Shown here: in pieces, positions 59,901 through 64,000 of the stretch
Layout: each line of letters starts with the position of its first letter
Position numbering within the stretch: the first letter of the stretch is position 1
Origin: Apostichopus japonicus
Taxonomy: Eukaryota; Echinodermata; Holothuroidea; Aspidochirotida; Stichopodidae
Length of the DNA: 64,000 bases
Reading direction: 5' to 3'
NCBI RefSeq assembly: GCF_037975245.1
Contig: NC_092570.1
Span: 14,284,501 to 14,348,500 of the forward strand
Notes under the pieces: generated by a model
Database searches by the model: none
Seen by the model: the letters and a program-made list of their open reading frames with translations, nothing else
Told to the model about the DNA's origin: nothing
Made by a program: the position numbers and the translations under genes

Positions 59901-62900
59901 AATATAATCTTTCAAATAGAATTGTACAATCATTAAAAGGAACGTCTTAATCCCTCTAATTCCTCTTAGTCTCTTTACATGAGCTTTTCTGAGAGCATTG
60001 CTTCTTCTTCTTCGTCTTCTTAAAATAAACCTAACTTTGTACAAAAAATTCATTAGCAGATGGTCGCTTCTCATCGATTTTCTCACTTCATAAAAAGTGA
60101 TTTATGTTAAAAAATAATGAATTTATATAAGAAGCTTCTGCTTAAGACAATAACCAACGAAAATATGCTTGCTTGTTGAAAAAATCTCGAATCTTCAACA
60201 AAAAAAAGGAGCAAAGAGCAGTATCCTTTTTATTAATACGAAAAGAAAAGTAATTACTTCCCAAAAGTCTATAGGTAAAACGAAATTGCAACATAACTGT
60301 CTCTAACCGAAAGAGAAAGGAGTAACCTATATGGAGTACAATTGATTATCATATAACTTATTTAATAAAGAAAAATCAACCTTTACATTCAAGTAATAAT
60401 TTTCACATTTTTTATTTTTTATATATGCTAAACATTTCAGATTTCAAGAGTTTTTAATAATGCACACAAAAACGTCATAAAATTATTACCTTATTTAGCT
60501 AGTGAGCTAAAAGCTCTGCAAAATTGATAAGACAAACGTTCAACAAGGAAATCATTTTTGCCTTGATGAGGATGTGGTCATCATGGCTGCGATGATTTTT
60601 AAGCCAAAACGAGTAAGATTTATTCTACAGAATTAGTCATTACCAATTAAATGCATTATAATTCTAACGCAATGCAATAATTCCTATTTCACCCTAACGG
60701 CTCACACCAGGTAAGTTAACTTTTGCCTCAGAATATATCGTTGTAGATCAGCGGGCTTCTTAATAGGGGTGGTCCTGGGGGACAAATGCGACCCGTGAAG
60801 ATTTGAATTGGTTCAACGGAAAAAAAATCAACCATTGTTTGTCTCTGTTGTTATTTTAGAGCCCAAAACGAAAGTTTTGAAGCCTTGATTTGTTGTTGTA
60901 CAAAGTATCAATACTTCCACAGCAGATGTGTACTTATATTAATGTATATTTTTTTAGGCACTTTGTAAGTCCATACATTTTATCATTTGTTTTCATTCGC
61001 CTCATTTGAATTGACATTCTGAACAGTTATTCATCAGGATTGACTTTCGGTGTTAATAATACATGAAACAAGTATTAACTGTTTATGTTCGAGACAGACT
61101 TTGTATAATAGAAGGCACGCCATTTCGATCTTAGTATAGGATCTTTGTCAGTGCGAAAATGTTTCTTTGTATTTTGTTCTTAGTTACTATCACTTTTTCG
61201 TTGATCATAAATATAAATATTACAATAGTAACAATGTTTTTTTCATGCAAAGGTAGGTTAAAACATAAAGGTGTATAAAAAATTCTTTCAAGTCGACCTG
61301 AGTAAAGTTCAGTTTGAATTATCGATGTTAATTTCTTTCTGACGAAAGAAAGAAAATAATCGAATAACTCACAAATTTCAAATTTATTCTTGTACATGTC
61401 CACCGATAATTCTTATTTTCTACTATATTACCTCCATTGCTTAATCAATGAATTCATATAGAAAAACGCTCCTGAATTAATAAAAACCAAACACGTAAAT
61501 ACAAGCAAAGTGAAGACTATTTTTGCGTTTATTCGAGAGAGAAATATGGTTTCTGACACTTTTGCCAATTCTTAAGACCATGATTCAACATAAGGTAAAA
61601 TTTGATCAAAATAAGGCGCATGTAAGAGTTCTGTCACCGAGTGAACGGTATAAGCAGTGTGTGCAATAAACGGTTATTTACGATCCTAGTTTATTTAAAA
61701 TTTCTTTTTAGTTTCAAATTTATCATCAAAGTAATCATGAAATTAGAATAGCTGTTTACTCGGTTAGGTCGTTATTTGAATAAAACGTGGTCATAGAGAA
61801 ACGATTGAACTTTAATACGATTATTGATTTGAAACAATAAATATGTGAAAGATTGTTACACGCAATAAACGTGAAGTGTCTTTCGGGGGAAAATATGGCT
61901 TTTATGGAACATCTAAAATATTATATATGAACAAATTCATCTCAAAAGTATAATGTTGAGATGAATACGTTTAGTGCTTAGTATGCAAGATAACATGTTT
62001 AACAAGGATTTTTTTTTAAAGAAGAAGATTTGGATTATGTCGAAATAGCTTATGCAAATACCGAATATCCTGTTCCAAGAATGGAATTCGAAGTATTGTG
62101 CTTACCTTTTGCGTATAACTACAACACGTGCGGGGAAATGAAGATGTTTATACAAGACTAATGTTGATATGTTTTCATAATATTGGCGACATTTTAAAGA
62201 AAAGTAATGCATGAAATTAAACTCAATACAATTAACGTTTTAGAGTCCAGACCAATTTTTGACTTTTCGATTTAAAGAAGTAAAGCTTCGGGTTGTCAGA
62301 GGCCCATTGGAACACCCTCGTTTATCCGTTGAAGCCTTAATCCCCGTAATTTCTTTAGTATTTTTATTTTGTTTTTGCGTATGGTGCAACAAAAGTTCCC
62401 AAAATCTGCACCTTTTAGCTATAGTTTGTGATGACCTTAACACCTTATATAAACCGTTGGTCGACTGTTAATGAGAATGAAATTATGAAAGGAAATATAA
62501 ATAATCAGTAAAAAAACATTAGTAAAGCCACAATCACATTATGCAAGAACGATAAGAAAAAGAGGTCTGTCGACGAAATGAACGTTGCTTAACCTTGCTA
62601 TATTAAATTAAACTTTCAATTCATCAATAATCAAAAATGTTCTGATATATTGTAGTTACCGCAAAGATATATTAGTTGCTCGGTTGAATATTTCATTCGG
62701 TATACGATTCTATGTAAGGTTTGGTCAGAATGACTCAAAACTATACAATTAAGGCTATTCATAACCAAACACATATGAAATATATGTTAACTCTGATAGT
62801 TCAGCTTAGTGTTGTGTACAATATTATACAGCGACCTCAATCCGCCGATACTGAACCTGTAGATACATTCCTCTTGGATGTAGTTGGGGGTTTTATTTTG

Positions 62901-63398
62901 GTCGGGGTGTGTGCTCATGTGGGGATTGAGGGGTGGGGTTATCGAAGACACTGCCAGCATTATTATACGTCCATACTACAGTGTTAGGCATTAACCCGTT
63001 TTTACGTACGGAAAAGTTTCACAATTGACTATATTTCATTACCAAAATCTGTTTTATGTAAAGTGTCGTCTCGCTGAAGTTGAAAGCTATTCTTGGAAAT
63101 AATATCAATGTTTATTCGATTTTTTTTCCTAATTCGAATTTTTATAAAATGTTCATGAGATAAAGAATTAGGCAATATCACAGATGGTAAACAAAATTGT
63201 ACGTACACGTCTTCTATATACAGTGTTCGTTTTAGCTACAATGTTCTTCAGTACATTAGTGCATGATTACATTTGAATTACGTTTTCTGCAAAATGTGCG
63301 TGAGTTTATGAGTCCTTTCATTTGGTCCGAAAGGTTGCAATTAGCCGGTAGTTTTAAAATGAAGACATTAGTTGCGATTCCTTAAAGCAAGCCAGCTT
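56901..63398. other. Gene-free AT-rich desert
   Basis: About 6.5 kb. Short frames at 57707 (+), 59877 (-), 61131 (-), 62240/62259 and 62721 (+) are unrecognised and mostly AT-driven. A (GTT)n stretch lies at 59309-59334. A CAG followed by GTAAGTT donor at 60709 stands without a convincing exon. No mobile element is recognised. Confidence 0.55.
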
Positions 63399-63775
63399 AG
63401 GTACCTCTTTCAGTGTAGCTGGTGTGGGTCACGGTTTGAAGTTAGCAACGCACCTTGTGTACCTTTTCGACTATGTATTTAAGTTGGCTAAAGTTCTTAT
63501 GCACCTTCTTGCAGTGTTAGGCTTGTGCTAGCATCACACTTCATGTAGCTCTCGCACTGTGGTATAGGTCTGGACTCAGTTTTAGACTGTAGTTTTAAAC
63601 GCACTTGATGTACCTATTATAGTGTATCACAGGTAGGTCTGGGCTAGGTTGTGATGCTAGCAACATACTGTGTGTACAACTGTCCGGTATCTCTTTCAGT
63701 GTGGTAAGTTTGGGGATTAGGTTTGAAGTTAGCAACATACATCTTCAACATTCCTATTCCAGTGATTCCACAAGT
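63399..63775 (+). repeat. Degenerate tandem repeat, about 60-75-base unit, about 6 copies
   Basis: Units begin GTACCT…TTTCAGTGT or a variant and end GGTTTGAAGTTAGCAACRCAC. The clearest pair is 63400-63453 and 63692-63752; those between are diverged, with GTACC starts at about 63458 and 63610. Confidence 0.7.
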
Positions 63776-64000
63776 ATCATACTAGTCCTCAGCTAAAGCG
63801 TGTATGTATATAATGTGACACTGTAACACTAAAACTGTTGAGATTATTTATTACATCATTATTAAATCATTTTCTGAAGATGATTCCATAATGACCGCCG
63901 ATCTCTTCAAAAACGATCAATTCCAATCCTTTATACAGCTCTGTGTAACGAAAGCAATCGAGTGTAAACTTCAACCGCCTTGTGTGTGGAGCAAACTTGA
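63776..64000. other. Unassigned end of window
   Basis: Nothing recognised. Confidence 0.5.

Noticed and set aside
60583-60708. Short exon pair (ATGGCTGCG… with GTAAGA, then a CAG/GTAAGT donor)
   Set aside because: The first piece is only ten codons and the second has no open frame. Likely chance splice motifs.

Overview
The window looks like animal nuclear DNA that is clearly AT-rich (about two thirds A+T by eye) and very gene-poor. Only one protein-coding gene can be supported with confidence. It is an intronless Sox gene of the SoxB2 (Sox14/Sox21) group on the + strand at 18842-19654, encoding 270 residues. The Sox type, the intronless structure and the mix of tRNA-derived SINEs, a 5'-truncated non-LTR retrotransposon and hAT-like MITEs suggest an invertebrate deuterostome. 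An echinoderm such as a sea cucumber is my best guess, but the species cannot be fixed from the sequence alone.

Left flank (1-18.2 kb): a 72-base tandem repeat at the edge, tRNA-derived SINEs (about 1.4-1.6, 2.9-3.0, 3.35-3.46, 11.4-11.7 and 15.3-15.6 kb), long (TA)n tracts, a (TACATA)n tract at 7.6 kb, a 48-base minisatellite (8.5-9.1 kb) and a 22-base minisatellite (13.9-14.5 kb). Three stretches carry good splice signals but no recognisable protein (10132-10308, 15857-16044, 16360-16565). They could be exons of a transcript running toward the Sox gene, but this is speculative.

Sox locus (18.2-20.3 kb): upstream lie a cluster of SOX-type HMG-box motifs and two CCAAT boxes, then a 470-base stretch with no ATG that ends in a near-ideal Kozak start. 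Candidate poly(A) signals follow the CDS. Downstream, 21.2-25.7 kb holds four perfect TGACGTCA palindromes, far more than expected by chance.

Right side (26-64 kb): a desert of low-complexity DNA with mobile-element debris. It includes a 300-base near-palindrome (27.3-27.6 kb), a LINE 3' end (29.96-30.73 kb), a textbook hAT-type MITE with an 8-base target duplication (31.43-31.91 kb), a second copy of the 11.5-kb SINE in the opposite orientation (42.1-42.3 kb), an old and highly diverged CAGTTGTAAA-type tandem array (43.1-43.9 kb), a 99-base retroinsertion whose head resembles the 5' end of U2 snRNA and which has an 11-base target duplication (46.36-46.48 kb), and a fold-back element with 20-base perfect inverted ends (48.84-49.41 kb). 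Two small CpG-richer islands with good splice donors (50.8-51.0 and 53.26-53.50 kb) might be first exons of unrecognised transcripts. From 54 to 63.4 kb I see no gene. Long gene-poor flanks are usual for developmental Sox genes, so this desert may hold distal enhancers.
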